Below are positions 1 to 12,236 of a DNA stretch of 64,000 nucleotides, piece by piece. Position numbers and translations under genes: made by a program. This stretch comes from Dreissena polymorpha (taxonomy: Eukaryota; Mollusca; Bivalvia; Myida; Dreissenidae), in contig NC_068365.1 of the NCBI RefSeq assembly GCF_020536995.1, positions 40,827,947 to 40,891,946 of the forward strand. The letters run 5' to 3'. Each line of letters begins with the position of its first letter. Position 1 is the stretch's first letter. The notes below the pieces were generated by a model. The model saw only the letters and a list, made by a program, of their open reading frames with translations. It was not told where the DNA came from and did no database searches.

Positions 1-281
1 TTAGGGTCCGCATTTAGGTTTCGAAATCTGCATTAGGTTTCGAAAAAAGCTCATAACTTCTATTAAGCGTTTATAGGGGGCATAAGTCATCTTATGGTGA
101 CAGCTCTTGTTTTTAAATGATATAGCTATCATTTCTTTCCTGAACAAAGTTGTGAATGGTTGGTTTCATTACTTACCTGTGGACTTATGTACATAGATAC
201 ATGATAAACTGTGGCAATGATCTCTTTGATGAACCACAGGCCTTGCTGGTCAGCGATGTCTGACTTGGTCATTTTTTACTG

Positions 282-634
282 TCTACAGACCCCCCCACGC
301 GGTAGGGTGGCATATAGCAGTTGAACTGTCAGTCCATCTGTCTGTCTGTCTGTCAGTCGTCGGTCCGTAAACTTTAACATTGGCCATAACTTTTGCAATA
401 TTGAAGATAGCAACTTAATATTTGTCATGCATGTGTATCTCATGAAGCTGCACATTTTCAGTGTTGAAAGGTCAAGGCCATCCTTCAATGATAAGATCAA
501 AAACAAAATTCAAAGGAAGTAATAAGCTTTAAAGGGAGATTATTTCTATACCTGCCAAATGATAAATATAAATTTTATTTCAAAGCGGCGCAGTAGGGGG
601 CATTTTGTTTCTGACGAACACATCTCTTGTTTCT
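282..634. repeat. Dispersed repeat, gcaatattgaagatagcaac family, copy 1
   Basis: This begins with a C-rich run and a tctg-rich stretch, then the words gcaatattgaagatagcaac and catgcatgtgtatctcatga, and ends with aaagcggcgcagtaggggg and cacatctcttgttt. The same ordered blocks recur near 22958, 32596 and 45765. It is a non-autonomous interspersed repeat. No open frame of any meaning is present; the reverse-strand frame here is incidental. Confidence 0.75.
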
Positions 635-639
635 AAACA

Positions 640-3150
640 AAAATCAAGTCCTAGTAAAAAAGTGTTGTCCCAGGTTAGCCTATGAGGACTCCACTGGCTT
701 ATGTGGGAAGACACTATGCACATTGATTAAGTCCCGTTTTTCAAGAGCGATACTCAAGTTTAGTCCGTTTAAGGGTTGTATTTATACATTCTTATGAGAA
801 TGAATTTGGTATAACAAACAATATGATTAAAAAAAGTGGTTATTGGGACAATGGTGTACATGTTAATGCAAATTAAAAATAATTGTTAAGAGATAATAAT
901 GTAAGCAATATGTGATTGAATTCAGAGCGCTTAAAATTGAATGGCTCTTGTGCTATTTTAAACTTTTCTCACAGTGGTGAAGTCTCAATATATTTATAAA
1001 TTACTGTACATGAGTATCCAAACAAGAAAACTAATTCTTATGTAATTGTGGAAACTTAATTTATTTAAATAAAAAAAGAATGAACATAAAATGCAATAAT
1101 AAATACAATAAAAATGTATTAAGAAAACCTATGATTTTTGACTTGTTCACAGATTAGCAGAATAGTATTTTTCTAAAAAATATAATATACAGTCAAAACC
1201 TGCTCAAACTTGCTTGGCTCGACTTTTCAGTTTGCTAGGACTATCCTCAAAGCATCTCTTTTTGTATTGCTAAATATTCATATACATTTATGTCAAATGG
1301 CTCGAATTTGCAGGGGTCGGATTAATGTCTCATATTTTTTTAAGTCCCCGTCACAATTTTCACGTTGTTTTGTTTGCCTGGCTTTAACGCGCATAGGGTC
1401 GCATAAAGCTGTTACTTGATTATGAGCACTTGATTAAGGGCTCCCTATAATTTCAAACATGTTATTGACTCAATCGTTAATTGATTTGAGTAAAAGATGA
1501 CATTCTGACGTTTTTGTAGATGCTATAGTATTATGGCTGGAACGGCTGCATCACAATATGGTTTATTAAACAATCCATCCAGAAGGCCAAAAGCCCAAGT
1601 GGAAAAAGCAAGCATACAGTGTTTACAAAATACACAGTTTATGATTATACAAAATAAAGTTATACTATAATAGTTAGAGTTACAGTTATAAGCACAGTAT
1701 GTCAATTTGAAGGAATAGACAATTTTGTATCTTTGCGTCGTCATGTCATTCTTAAATAAAAACACAAGCAAATAAAGTAATACATGTGTTGTTTAATACT
1801 TGGGCGATGTGCATATAATGCTTATATATTGCTTTGTTTCTTAGCGTTATTCCTTACATAAGATCATTGTTTGATTGTTTGTGTTACTGTTTTAAAATAG
1901 TGATTACTTAAAAACGTCAAGTATATAAATTCTGTTCTTACTGATTCAAAAGAAGAAAGTAGTACGGGGATTAGGCAGTACGAATACTCTTCAACTGGAG
2001 ATGTAAATCTATTGCAGATTTATGTTAGTAAACATAAGTATATTCAGATCGGTTGGATCGAATTCTGGATGGCTAAAACTTTTGTGATGAGTCCAGGCAA
2101 GTTAGAGTCATTGGGTTTCGACTTTATTAAGCAATTAATGTTTGCATTGTATTTAAACTAAGGAATACACCGGACTAAAAAAAATCAAAATTATTGTCCT
2201 TAATGAACAATCATTAATTTAAATTAAAAATAAATAAAATAAATCTTGTCAAACACATTTCTAAAAACATGTTGATTAAGTACTCTAAATTTGATATAAT
2301 TTGTGGTACATTAATCAATGTTGATTTCGTGGGTTTACTGATCCACAAAATTTACTCAAACACATAACAAAATGATCCAAGCAAAGTCGTGTTGTTTTTT
2401 TTCAACAAGTAAGAAATGCACGAATTTGCATGTCCACAAAACAGTATTTTTTTGAAAAACCTCGAAGTGTTATGCCAACTAATATAAATGATTTTCCAAG
2501 ATCAGGGGTGTAGCATTCCAGTCTCTAGCTTGAATTGTTGACCAATATTTTGCATCTGTTTCATCAGTCAGTCCCTTTTTTTTAAAGTTGTAGTTTTTTT
2601 GGAAGGGGCATGATTCTGGGCTATTTTTCCTTTTTATGGAATCAGTTTTGTTTCAAATTTGAGAGTTTGTGGATCACAAATTTAAAGAAGTTTGTGACTA
2701 GAATTTTCGCAATTTTAAGAAGTTTGCTACTCATTTCTTCATTATAATTAAAATTCGAGAATCGTTTTTCTTTCACAAAATGAATGGGTCAAAGGATGAT
2801 ACAAAACATGACACAAAACACGTCCTGTGATCGGATTTGTGTTTGTGGGCAATTGGGTAATATGTTTTCAGAAACTTGTGTTTTCCCTCAACATGTCAAA
2901 CAAAGTTTATGATAGCAATTGACTTGGAAAAAAATCATTTGTTGGTATTGGTTACTGTGAAAATGTGGATTTTTAGGCGTCACCAAAGAACGGGCAAACT
3001 AGTATTGTCAGCGTGTATGTAAATCCAATGTATATGAGCAGTAAAATATATGGATAAGTAAAGTGATACGTATAATGAGTACAATTTAAAAACAATGTTA
3101 AAAAGATGATTTTCTATTATTTTTTGTTTTTTTTACAGGAAAAAAACTTC
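640..3150. other. AT-rich stretch without recognisable gene
   Basis: Apart from a weak fragment of the tgtcgtcccagattagcctg family near 660-740, I see no gene, RNA or structured repeat. The open frames here are short, have no recognisable motif, and fit chance in AT-rich DNA. Confidence 0.6.
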
Positions 3151-4400
3151 TTTAAAATGGGGCTTAATGCATGTGCTTAAATTGTTGTCGTTGTCCTAGA
3201 TTAGCTTGCACACAGGCATATTTGGGACAACAATTTCATATGTGAAGGTATTTTTGTTGAAATGAAATATCCTCTTTATGAAAATCCAGTCTAGTAAAAA
3301 AGTGTCCTTCCTGATTAGCTTGTGTGGACTTCACATGTTAATCTGGGACGACTATTTGTAATATTTAGGAGCCACATATTGGCTAATGAAATTACATCAG
3401 TATGAATATACAGGTTGGTATACAGTGTATTATTAGCCAACAATGTTTTAATACAAAATGGTTTGATAATATTAATTTTCGTGGTATTGAGGACAATAAA
3501 CCAATGAAATGCCAGATTAGAAATTCATTAGAATGAAATTTTGCCTATTAAACACCTTCACAACTAATCAAGAGGCATAGTTTCATATAGATTGTAATAT
3601 AAACATTTTTTGCAAGTTCACATTACCCACTGTGCTGTTGTTTACAGGACAGCACCACCATTGATATCAAGTTGGCCCAGCAACAGCACCAGTCCGGCCT
3701 GCAGGAGCCCCAGTCCAGGACGACCCATCCACTCCCCTGACCCATTGCTCATCATACTTGATATCCGGAAAAATGGGGCCTAATGCATGTGCTTAAATTG
3801 TTGTCACAGATAAGCCTGTGCAGTTTGCACAGGCTAATAATGGACAACACTTTCCTCTTAAAGGTATTTTTGTTGAACAAATAATCCTCTTTATGAAAAT
3901 CCAATCTAGTCAGAAAGTACCCTCCCTAATTAGCTTACCGGTATGTGAATTTCACATGCTAATCTGGGACAACACTTTCAAACATTAGTGATCCGCATAT
4001 TGGCTTATGAAAAAAACATTTTTGGAAATGGAGTAAAGATTATAGATATAAATTTACAGATAAGTATAGCATTAGCCAACATTTGTCTTGTTTTAATACA
4101 AAATGACTTAATTGTATTTATGTTCATGCTATTAAGGACAAGGAACCAATAAAATGCCAGATTAGAAATTCATGTTGTTGAAAACTTTCACAGCCAGTCA
4201 AGAGGCATAGTTTGTTATAGATTGTAATATAATTGGTTACAAGTTCCTATCACCCACTGTGTTGTTGTTGTTTTCAGCAGAGCACCAGCATTGATATCGA
4301 GTTGGCCCAGCAACCGCACCAGTCCCGCCTGCAGGAGCCCCAGTCCAGAATGACCGTTCCCCTCCCTTGACTTCTAACTCTTCTTCCTTGACCGCCTGCC
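3150..4400 (+). repeat. Tandem segmental duplication, about 630 bp, two copies
   Basis: Two consecutive segments align block by block: a fragment of the fold-back repeat family, then a stretch with taatacaaaatg and aaatgccagattagaaattc, then caagaggcatagttt and an acceptor-like site. Each ends in an exon-like block (near 3650 and 4280) that can read as a Gln-rich peptide with LAQQ and LQEPQS. The equivalent points are about 630 bp apart. The copies differ at many positions, so the duplication is old. Confidence 0.8.
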
Positions 4401-4839
4401 TCAAAAAGTCAGCATCGTTGAACAACTCCGTTCTGCAGGAAATTCTGAGCATAATTCTGTTCTGAACAAACGCAATGCCCACGTCACGTTTTCCAAACAT
4501 AAGCCTGGGTAGTTTTGTTAAGCTAGAGTTCCGCGTGGGCCTGAAAGGGACAAGTGTTACAGACACGCAAAGTTATAGCAGTAGTTATGGGAACGCTAAC
4601 AGTCAGTTGTTGCTGTTGGACATCACAACAAATATCATGAAGAATAAAAAGTTCAATTACTTGTTCCAATCTTTATGGGACAAACAGAAATTGAACGGAA
4701 GAAAATCAAGGTACAATAAAAGCGTAAGCTTTCCTAGTGGGATACATCTGCTATTGATAGTTTGAACAACAGTAGGGTTACGGACTGCCCCAGATTGTCC
4801 TCTCAGCGGCCTGAATATCATAATAGAACGGACTTTTGG

Positions 4840-5880
4840 CAATATTTCTGACAAAGAAAGGCAATAATGACTTGGTTGTGAATACCCAGAGCACGATACA
4901 TCCATGCTGACAAAGAACCCGGTAATGACTTGGTTGTGAACACCCAGAGCGGGATACATCCATGCTGACGCAGTAAGGCAGTAATGACTTGGTTGTGAAC
5001 ACCCAGAGCACAATACATCCGTGCTGATACAGAAAGACAGTAATGACTTGGTTGTGAACACCCAGAGCACAATACATACATGCTGACACAGAAAGGCAGT
5101 ATGACTTGGCTGTGGACACAGAACACAATACACCCATGCTGACACAGAAAGGCAGTAATGACTTGGTTGTGAACACCCAGAGCAAGATATTTCCATGCTG
5201 ACACAGAAAGGCAGTAATGACTATGCTGTGAACACCTTGAGCACAATACATCCATGCTGACACAGAAAGGCAATAATGACTTGGTTGTGAACACCCAGAG
5301 CACGATACATCCATGCTGACACAGAAAGGCAGTATGACTTGGCTGTGAACACATAACACAATACACCCATGCTGACACAGAAAGGCAGTAATGACTTGGT
5401 TGTGAACACCCAGAGCAAGATATTTCCATGCTGACACAGAAAGGCAGTAATGACTATGCTGTGAACACCTTGAGCAAGATATATCCTTGCTAACTCATAA
5501 AGGCAGTAATAACTATGCTGTGAACACCCGGAGCATAATACATCCATGCTGACACAGAAAGGCAGTAATGACTATGATGTGAACACCCAGAGCAAGATAT
5601 ATCTATGCTGACACAGAAAGGCAGTAATGACTATGCTGTGAACACCCAGAGCACAATACATCCATGCTGAAACAGAAAGGCAGTAATGACTTGGTTGTGA
5701 ACACAGAGCACAATACATCCTTGTTGACACAGAAAGGCAGTAATGACTTTGCAGTGAACTCAGAGCACGATACATCAATGCTGACACAGAAAGGCAGTAA
5801 TGACTTGGATGTAAACACCCAGAGCACAATACATCCATGATTACACAGAAAGGCAGTAAAGACTTCGTTGTAAACACTAA
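4840..5880. repeat. 59-bp minisatellite, about 17-18 copies
   Basis: The unit contains gacacagaaaggcagtaatg, acttggttgtgaacaccc and agagcacaatacatccatgc, 59 bp in all. Because 59 is not a multiple of 3, the array is largely open in all three reverse frames, which produces several long overlapping reverse-strand frames rich in Cys, Ser and His. A variant block recurs after about 234 bp (near 5101 and 5334), which indicates a four-unit higher-order repeat. I do not treat the reverse frames as genes. Confidence 0.95.
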
Positions 5881-6097
5881 GATATCCATACATCCATGGG
5901 GTGTGCCACAGACGAAAATTACGCCCACCATTTTGAACAAGGTGCTTAAAGTGAACACGTCTGGTTTTGTTATGAGCACTTAGCACTCCGAGTCCAAAAG
6001 GCCTCACATTGAATTGATGCAAGAGAAGGCTTTGAAAAATAACAGCAGTTTTGTTGTGTGGTCCAGTACGCCCTTCGACTCGCAACCTGAAGAAAGC

Positions 6098-6560
6098 AGA
6101 ACTCAAACTCGGCTCTTAGCAATATCAGCAAGGTCAGCATGTCATCTCAGCTTCTAGAGCTTCAGGTGAGACCTTACAGTGTTAATTATTTTGTTGAAAT
6201 TTTGGGGCCGAAATTCAGCCCCATTCTTATCTCAAAAAGTCTATATTTATGATAACTGGCTTTAGTTCTCAATTCAAGGTTTTCCGGAAGAAAAAGAATG
6301 TTTTGATAGGTTGCAACATTGAGTAAATCAGAACTCAAATTCCGCCTTTGGCAATATCAGCAAGGCCAGCATATCAGCTCAGCTTCTTGAGCTTCAGGTA
6401 AGATCATACAGTGTTATTCATTTTGTCGAAGTCGGGGCCAAACTTGAGTCCCATTCCTAATCCTAAACAGTTTATTTTTTCCATAATTACTGGCTAAAGT
6501 TCTCAATTCAAGGTTTGACCCCAAACAATGTTTTAATAGGTTACAAATTGAGTTTGTTTC
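6098..6560 (+). repeat. Tandem duplication, about 232 bp, carrying a 66-nt exon
   Basis: Exon-like blocks at 6100-6165 and 6332-6397 are each 66 nt, each flanked by an AG acceptor and a GT donor (gtgaga and gtaaga). Both are open for 22 codons, with peptides ending in QLLELQ. The downstream intron (ggccgaaattcagccccattc-like, then ctcaattcaaggttt) is repeated too, and a third, exon-less copy of the intron end runs to about 6560. Both exons are phase 0. Confidence 0.75.
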
Positions 6561-6795
6561 CTTATGCAGCTCTATACCGGTAAGTTGAACCTTAGTTCAA
6601 TTTATCTTGATAGCACTTATTCTCAATTTTTAAATTATGTTCATCAAAATCTACAACCGTTTTCCCAATTTAATTCAAAACACTATGATTTTTTACGAAT
6701 TGTCCCAATCCAAAAATGGTTAAAATTAACTCTGACCAGAATTAACCCCTAGTTAAAGCACATTTTAAAGTTTTTATCAAAATAACTGGCTTATT

Positions 6796-8136
6796 TATAC
6801 CCCCACAAACAAAGTTTAGGGGGTATATAGGAGTGAACTTGTCTGTCGGTCTGTTGGTCTGTCTGTCGGTCCGTATTAAGTGTCCGCTCTCTAATTCAAG
6901 TAGTTTTCATCCGATCTTCACCAAACTTGGTCAGAACTTGTATCTACATGATGCCTAGGCCAAGTTAGAACATGGGCCTTGCCGGGTCAAAAACTAGGCC
7001 ACGATGTCACTTAGTGCGTTTTAAACATTCAGCACGATGTCCGCTCTCTTATTCAAGTATTTTTCATCCGATTTTCACCAAACTTGGTAAGAAGTTGTAT
7101 CTAGATGATCTTAAGGTAAAGTTCAAACGTGGGCCTTGCCGGGTCAAAAACTAGGTCATGGGGTCACTTAGTGCATTTTTTAACATTCAGCATGGTGTCC
7201 TCTCTCTTATTCAAGTAGTTTTCATCCGATCTTCACCAAACTTGGTCAGAAGTTTTATCTAGATGTTTTGAAGGCGAAGTTCGAACATGGGCCATGCCAG
7301 ATCAGAAACTAGGTAACAGGGTCACTTAATACGTTTTACACATTGAACATGGTGTCCGCTCTCTATTTCAAGTAGTTTAAATCAGATCTTTACCACACTT
7401 GGTCAGAAGCTGTAACTAAATGATGTGTAGGTAAAGTTCGAACATGGGCCATGCCGGGTCAAAAACTAGGTCACGATGTCACTTAGTGTGTTTTAAACCT
7501 AACCGTGTTGTCCGCCCTCTAATTCACATAGTTGTTATCCAATCTTCACCAAAATTGGTCAGAAGTTGTATCTTGATAATGTCTAGGTCAAGTTTGAATA
7601 TGGGTCATGCCAGGTCAAAAACAAGGTCAGTGGGTCACTTACTGCATTTTGAACATAACAATGTTGTCTGCTCTATAATTCAAGTAGTTTTCATCCAATC
7701 TTCACCAAACTTGGTCAGAAGTTGAATCTAGATGATGTCTAGGTCAAGTTTGAATATGGGTCATGCCGGGTCAAAAACTATGTCACGGGGTATCTTAGTG
7801 AGTTTTAAACCTCACCATGTTTTCCACTCTCTAATTAAAGTAGTTTTCATCCAATCCTCACCAAACTTGGTCACAAGTTTTATCTTATTGATCTCTAGGC
7901 CAAGTTAGAACATGGGCCATTCCGGGTCAAACTTGGTCAGAAGTTTTATGGAGATGATCTTAACGCCAAGTTAGAACATGGGCCTTTTTTGGTCAAAAAC
8001 TAGGTCAAGGGGTCACTTAGTGCGTTTTAAAAATTTAGCATGGTGTCCGCTGTTTTTTGTGAAGATGACATGCAAAATATTATGTGTCAATGCGGCATGT
8101 GGGGGTATTCGTCACGTCTGTGACAAAGCTCTAGTT
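6796..8136. mobile_element. Non-autonomous element with inverted ends and 157-bp tandem array
   Basis: The left end reads atacccccac and the right end gtgggggtat, an inverted pair. Inside are about seven tandem units of roughly 157 bp, each running tgtccgctctct, ttttcatccgatcttcacca, aacttggtcagaagttgtat, catgggccatgccgggtcaa and ggtcacttagtgcgtttt. One unit near 7920 is truncated. No transposase is encoded; the plus-strand frames are repeat translations. A short gtctgtcggtctg stretch follows the left end. This is a typical molluscan interspersed repeat. Confidence 0.85.
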
Positions 8137-8204
8137 TGCTTATTTCACTAAGTTTTATTACTATTTTGAACTCACATCTATTGTTTCTTATTAAATGCCA
8201 TACA

Positions 8205-8425
8205 GTTGTATTGTCTCACATTTAAAGTTGTTAAGTCTCAGGTATAAGTCATAAACTGTCACATTTAAAGGTGTGCAGACTCACACTTAAATATGTAGAG
8301 GGTAACATTTATAGTTGTGTTGTCTCACATTTTAAGTTGCTGAGTATCACATTTAAAATTGTGTAGTCTCACATTTAAAGTTCTATAGTCACACAATTAA
8401 AGGTGTACAGTCTCACATTCTAAAT
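8205..8425. repeat. Degenerate 20-30-bp tandem repeat
   Basis: The word tctcacatttaaagttgt recurs with variation about eight times, separated by 20-35 bp. The copies are strongly diverged. Confidence 0.7.
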
Positions 8426-8701
8426 TGCTCAAGTAATGCCTGTTTTTGATTTACAAAAAATAAATAGTACACCTTGCTACAAACACAAAAATTCTAATTT
8501 CAAGTTGGTGCGCGTAAAACATTGATACTACGTTATCCTGAGTTCTAATTAGTGCAAAAAATTAATTGCAATATTCTTATTATCAATTATAGGCACAATG
8601 TTTGGCATTTAAAAAACAGGTCTGTAAGGTAAGGTGTTTCAAGGCTTATTCATGTGTCACTAAACAATCCGGTTTTAGTTTACTTTCCATTTCCTTTTCA
8701 G

Positions 8702-9217
8702 TGAACTTTACTAGCAAACATGACAAACGTCATTGAAATGAAAGTCGATGACAACCCCCTTCTTGCACAAATACTACAACTTGCTTAAGAAAATCAGCAT
8801 GAAGACGTCTTGCGTCAGACTACCAAGCCTCCTATCAATATCTCCTCCCATATTGGGTACATCAATACTTCCAACAGCAGAGCCTTGGTGAGTTTGACTT
8901 CCGTCTCAGCATCCATGTCGCTTAGCAACAATTGAATGATGGGCGTCGACAAATTAGGCCGGAAAAGTCGCTCAAACTGAAACGATCTGATCCAACAGGT
9001 AGAGCAAGCGTTGCGTGACACGTCCGTTAATGTGACTGACCTCGATATGTTGTTCTCGAATAATGTGAACCTTAGGCCTGGAGAGCAGTATGCGATTGAC
9101 GCCATTCAACAACAGTTGTTATTGGCAATTCTCAGGTTTGGGGTGGCGACTTCAGCGTCAGGACTTGCTCCATCTCTGTCTATGGCCCAGTCCCAGCAGC
9201 AGCAACAAGAACAATAA
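8702..9217 (+). pseudogene. Large exon-like block with four in-frame stops
   Basis: This is preceded by a good pyrimidine tract and acceptor (ttccttttcag). One plus frame runs 172 codons with no frameshift and ends in a Gln-rich tail, SMAQSQQQQQEQ, followed by TAA. It is cut by four internal stops: the first codon TGA, a TAA near 8786, and TGAs near 8934 and 8979. Each could derive from CGA or CAA by one C-to-T change. The reverse strand is also open for 96 codons (8815-9105), so the coding strand is not beyond doubt. The plus strand is preferred because of the splice site and the neighbouring plus-strand blocks. Confidence 0.45.
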
Positions 9218-9254
9218 GTAGTATCTGAGCAGTGCTCTGGTGTACGGGGCTTCA

Positions 9255-9450
9255 TGTATGTGCTTAAAGTGTCATCCCAGAATATCCTGTGCAGACTGCA
9301 CATACATTAAGTCCTATTAAATTGTCATCCCAGATAAGCCTGTGCAGACTGCACATAAATTAAGTCCTATTAAATTGTCATCCCAGATTAGCCTGTGCAG
9401 ACTGCACATACATTAAGTCCTATTGTATCCCAGAATGCGGCTCATATAGT
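9255..9450. repeat. Triplicated fragment of the fold-back repeat family
   Basis: Three tandem units of about 62 bp each contain gtcatcccagattagcctgt, gcagactgcacata and aattaagtcctatta. They belong to the same family as the copies at 49891 and 50960. Confidence 0.8.
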
Positions 9451-9836
9451 TCACTTTACATCAGTATTTTCCGTTGTCTGCCTGATTGAGGAAAAGTTCA
9501 TAGCATCAAATGGGAATTCTGTGTCTTTATATTGATCAAACTTGGTAAATGAATGCAAATAACACTGGATTAAATATAAGTTTTAATCTTAATATGTCAG
9601 GGCATAGTTTGTCTATTTTGCGGCCGAAATTCAGCTCCTGAACCAAAAGTTTCTCCATGCATGAAAACTTTTCTATTCCATTTTAGTAAAACAATTATTT
9701 AAATGCTTTCAGTACATTATAAAATTATTGTCTTCATTATTTTTCGATATTTATTTAAATTCTTGGAATCTGTTTTAAGAGCCGGTTCCTACAGGACCCG
9801 ATGCACTGATTATGCACATGTGACTCTTGTACACAG

Positions 9837-10002
9837 CTGAATAAAAGGCTCTCTGGTCAGCTGGACCCGGACGCCAAGGGACACTTCCTGCCCAAGTACC
9901 GTGAGGCAAATGCTCAATGAGTTCTACCCGAAGTGTGCAGCGTCTCTAGACCTGTGGCTCCAGACTGTCTTACCCAGGGGCCAAGATTACTTTATCTGCA
10001 AG
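9837..10002 (+). pseudogene. Exon-like block with one-base shift
   Basis: It sits between gtacacag (acceptor) and gtacat (donor). The first part reads LNKRLSGQLDPDAKG then HFLPKYREA. One extra base near 9912 moves the frame, after which MLNEFYPKCAASLDLW and LQTVLPRGQDYFICK follow to the donor. The two parts look like one conserved helical segment. The shift is either a pseudogene lesion or an assembly error. Confidence 0.5.
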
Positions 10003-12140
10003 GTACATTGGTAATTTATCATGTATAATGTGTGATGAGTTTTTTACTCCAAATTTCAATTTAAATAGTGTGTGCGTTTTATATATTGATTAAACTATAT
10101 TATAGCTGACAGTTATTATGATATTGGTAATATTTATAATAGCCGCCAATTTGTATTGCCTTGAAAGGGCGCAGGAGAGGGGCGTAAATATTTGTTCTTG
10201 TCTGTTATTCGCTCTGCCCTTCCTTAAATCCGTCCTTATGTCCGTCCCACCTTTTTTGAGTTACACGTAACTTAATAAATATTTTTAGAAAGGGATAAAC
10301 AATTATTTAGTAGGCTAGGTTTGTATCAAGTGTACAGCATATAGAAGTATAGTATCTAGTGTTTAATTGTGTATCTCTTTTCTCTCAGAAGTCTTCAAAT
10401 TTAATGTATTTCTTCTTATTTTTTAACTCAAACAAAATTGATTCAAATATAACTAATGCCATTTCAGAATGCATTGAATTATTTGGTTTACAGGGAAACA
10501 TTTCTGGGATGCCCTGAGATCTTTTTTTCTGTTTACAGAGGCCTTATACTCACAGGTTCCCCAAATACAACTCAGCCACAACATCCTAATCGGTAAGTCC
10601 CGTTGCCATGGCAAAACGGGTAACTTTGGTAAAGCATTCTGAAGACCCTGGCTTTACAAATAGTTAAAACTCAATGCGATTTGGGGTTTCTGCTCTTCAA
10701 TTAAGAAGACCAGTACAAATTATTTCATTTCAAGGGTTCATCAACAACCTTATTTTACTATTTTGACATTCGAAGAAGATGCAACAGTTTCACGCTAATC
10801 CCTGACATTCAGACTTGAATTAGGAATCCAGAGCTTTATTAAAACACAGAATAACATGGAAAACACACACTTTTTCAGCAGGTTCCAATATATCTAAATT
10901 GTTAACTCTTTACAAAGTGAGGTTCCATTTTAAATGTAAGTATGTTTATAAAAAAAAATTGATACCTAAGAGGGGTCACTGATGTTTGTAGCTTTGCATA
11001 AAATGTTGTTTTGTTTTGTGGAGATCCGAACATCTAGTTTAGAGACTAATTATAAATTATGAACTATTGGATTATAATTTTAATGGTTTATAAAATCACA
11101 CGTAAATACAAGTGTCCATAGCTTGTGTATTGAGTGCATCAGGAATTTCCCATATGTATATTCTCCCGAGAAGTAATTGTGATCACCCTATGGCATTGAG
11201 CGTGCTGTGTGCTGCTTCAACTGTCAGCTTGTTTAAGAATCTAAAGGCCTGAATGTTTATTGAACCTTGATAAAACTGGGTCAAAATGTTCTGGCATTAT
11301 CAAGGCAAAAACTTTATTTTGACAATATTTAGCCTGAGTTTAAACCAAGGCCACTTGTGTAACAATACACTAGGTCTCACATCTCAATTGTCATGACTCA
11401 ATCATGATCAAAGATGATTATCATGATATGTTATAGGTTAAGTTTGAATCTGTCACATTGCTTCCAAAAACTAGGTCACCAGTTCAAACCTTGAAACAAA
11501 CTTGGTTATCACTCTATAGGCCAGATTTATGCCACATCAATTATGAAAGTTAATCAGAATGTTTAAAGTGAAGTCAAAAAGTATGTCACAAGGTCATGTC
11601 TTCTACAGTAGGTTTACCTTGAATTGAGGTGAGCATTTCAGGCACTTTTTTCCATTTACAACAATTCAACATTCAGATACTTGTCCATGAAGGACCATTG
11701 AGCTTTTTTAAATTATGAAACAGTTTGATTGATTTAGAAAAAAGGTTACATATAAGGATTTGTGTATGTTCAGTGTAATTACAACACGGGATGTCCCATG
11801 CACACATAGATTTAATGAGATACAAAATGCTCGTTTTTAAATATGTGTGGCACAATATATTCCATTTTATTTTTCCGCAACAATATCTATTCATATGACA
11901 CTTACATGGTGCATGAACATGCGTGGAATATATTGATTCACACAAAACAAAAAAAGAGCAATGTGTATCTTGATCTATATTACCAGACCACATCTAGTGA
12001 TCAAATTTTGGATATTGCTATAAGGAACATTGATTTTTTTATGTGTCAACTGTCAATGTTCAATATTGTTTTGGGGCATACTATCTTTTACAAGTTTAGT
12101 AACCAGCCAGATCGCATTGTCTTGTTTAATGAAGAACATA

Positions 12141-12236
12141 GACCGTTAAACATATCTAACATTGTACACACGATCAATGTGAACCAGACCGTTAAACATA
12201 TCGAACATTGTACACACAATCAATGTAAACCAGACT
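12141..12236. repeat. 46-bp tandem duplication
   Basis: The block gaccgttaaacatatc, then gaacattgtacacacaatca and atgtgaacca, occurs twice in tandem with few differences. Confidence 0.85.

Noticed and set aside
4657-5979. Several overlapping reverse-strand frames of 108-219 codons, Cys/Ser/His-rich
   Set aside because: They are translations of the 59-bp minisatellite in successive frames; the cyclic peptide and lack of any other signal argue against a gene.
7444-7725. Plus-strand frame of 93 codons with repeated HAGSKTRS words
   Set aside because: Translation of the 157-bp tandem units in a non-autonomous element.
8815-9105. Reverse-strand frame of 96 codons reading like a helical protein (LTKALLLEVLMYPIWEEI)
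   Set aside because: It is antisense to an exon-like block with a splice acceptor and plus-strand neighbours. I could not decide fully, so the doubt is recorded under that block.
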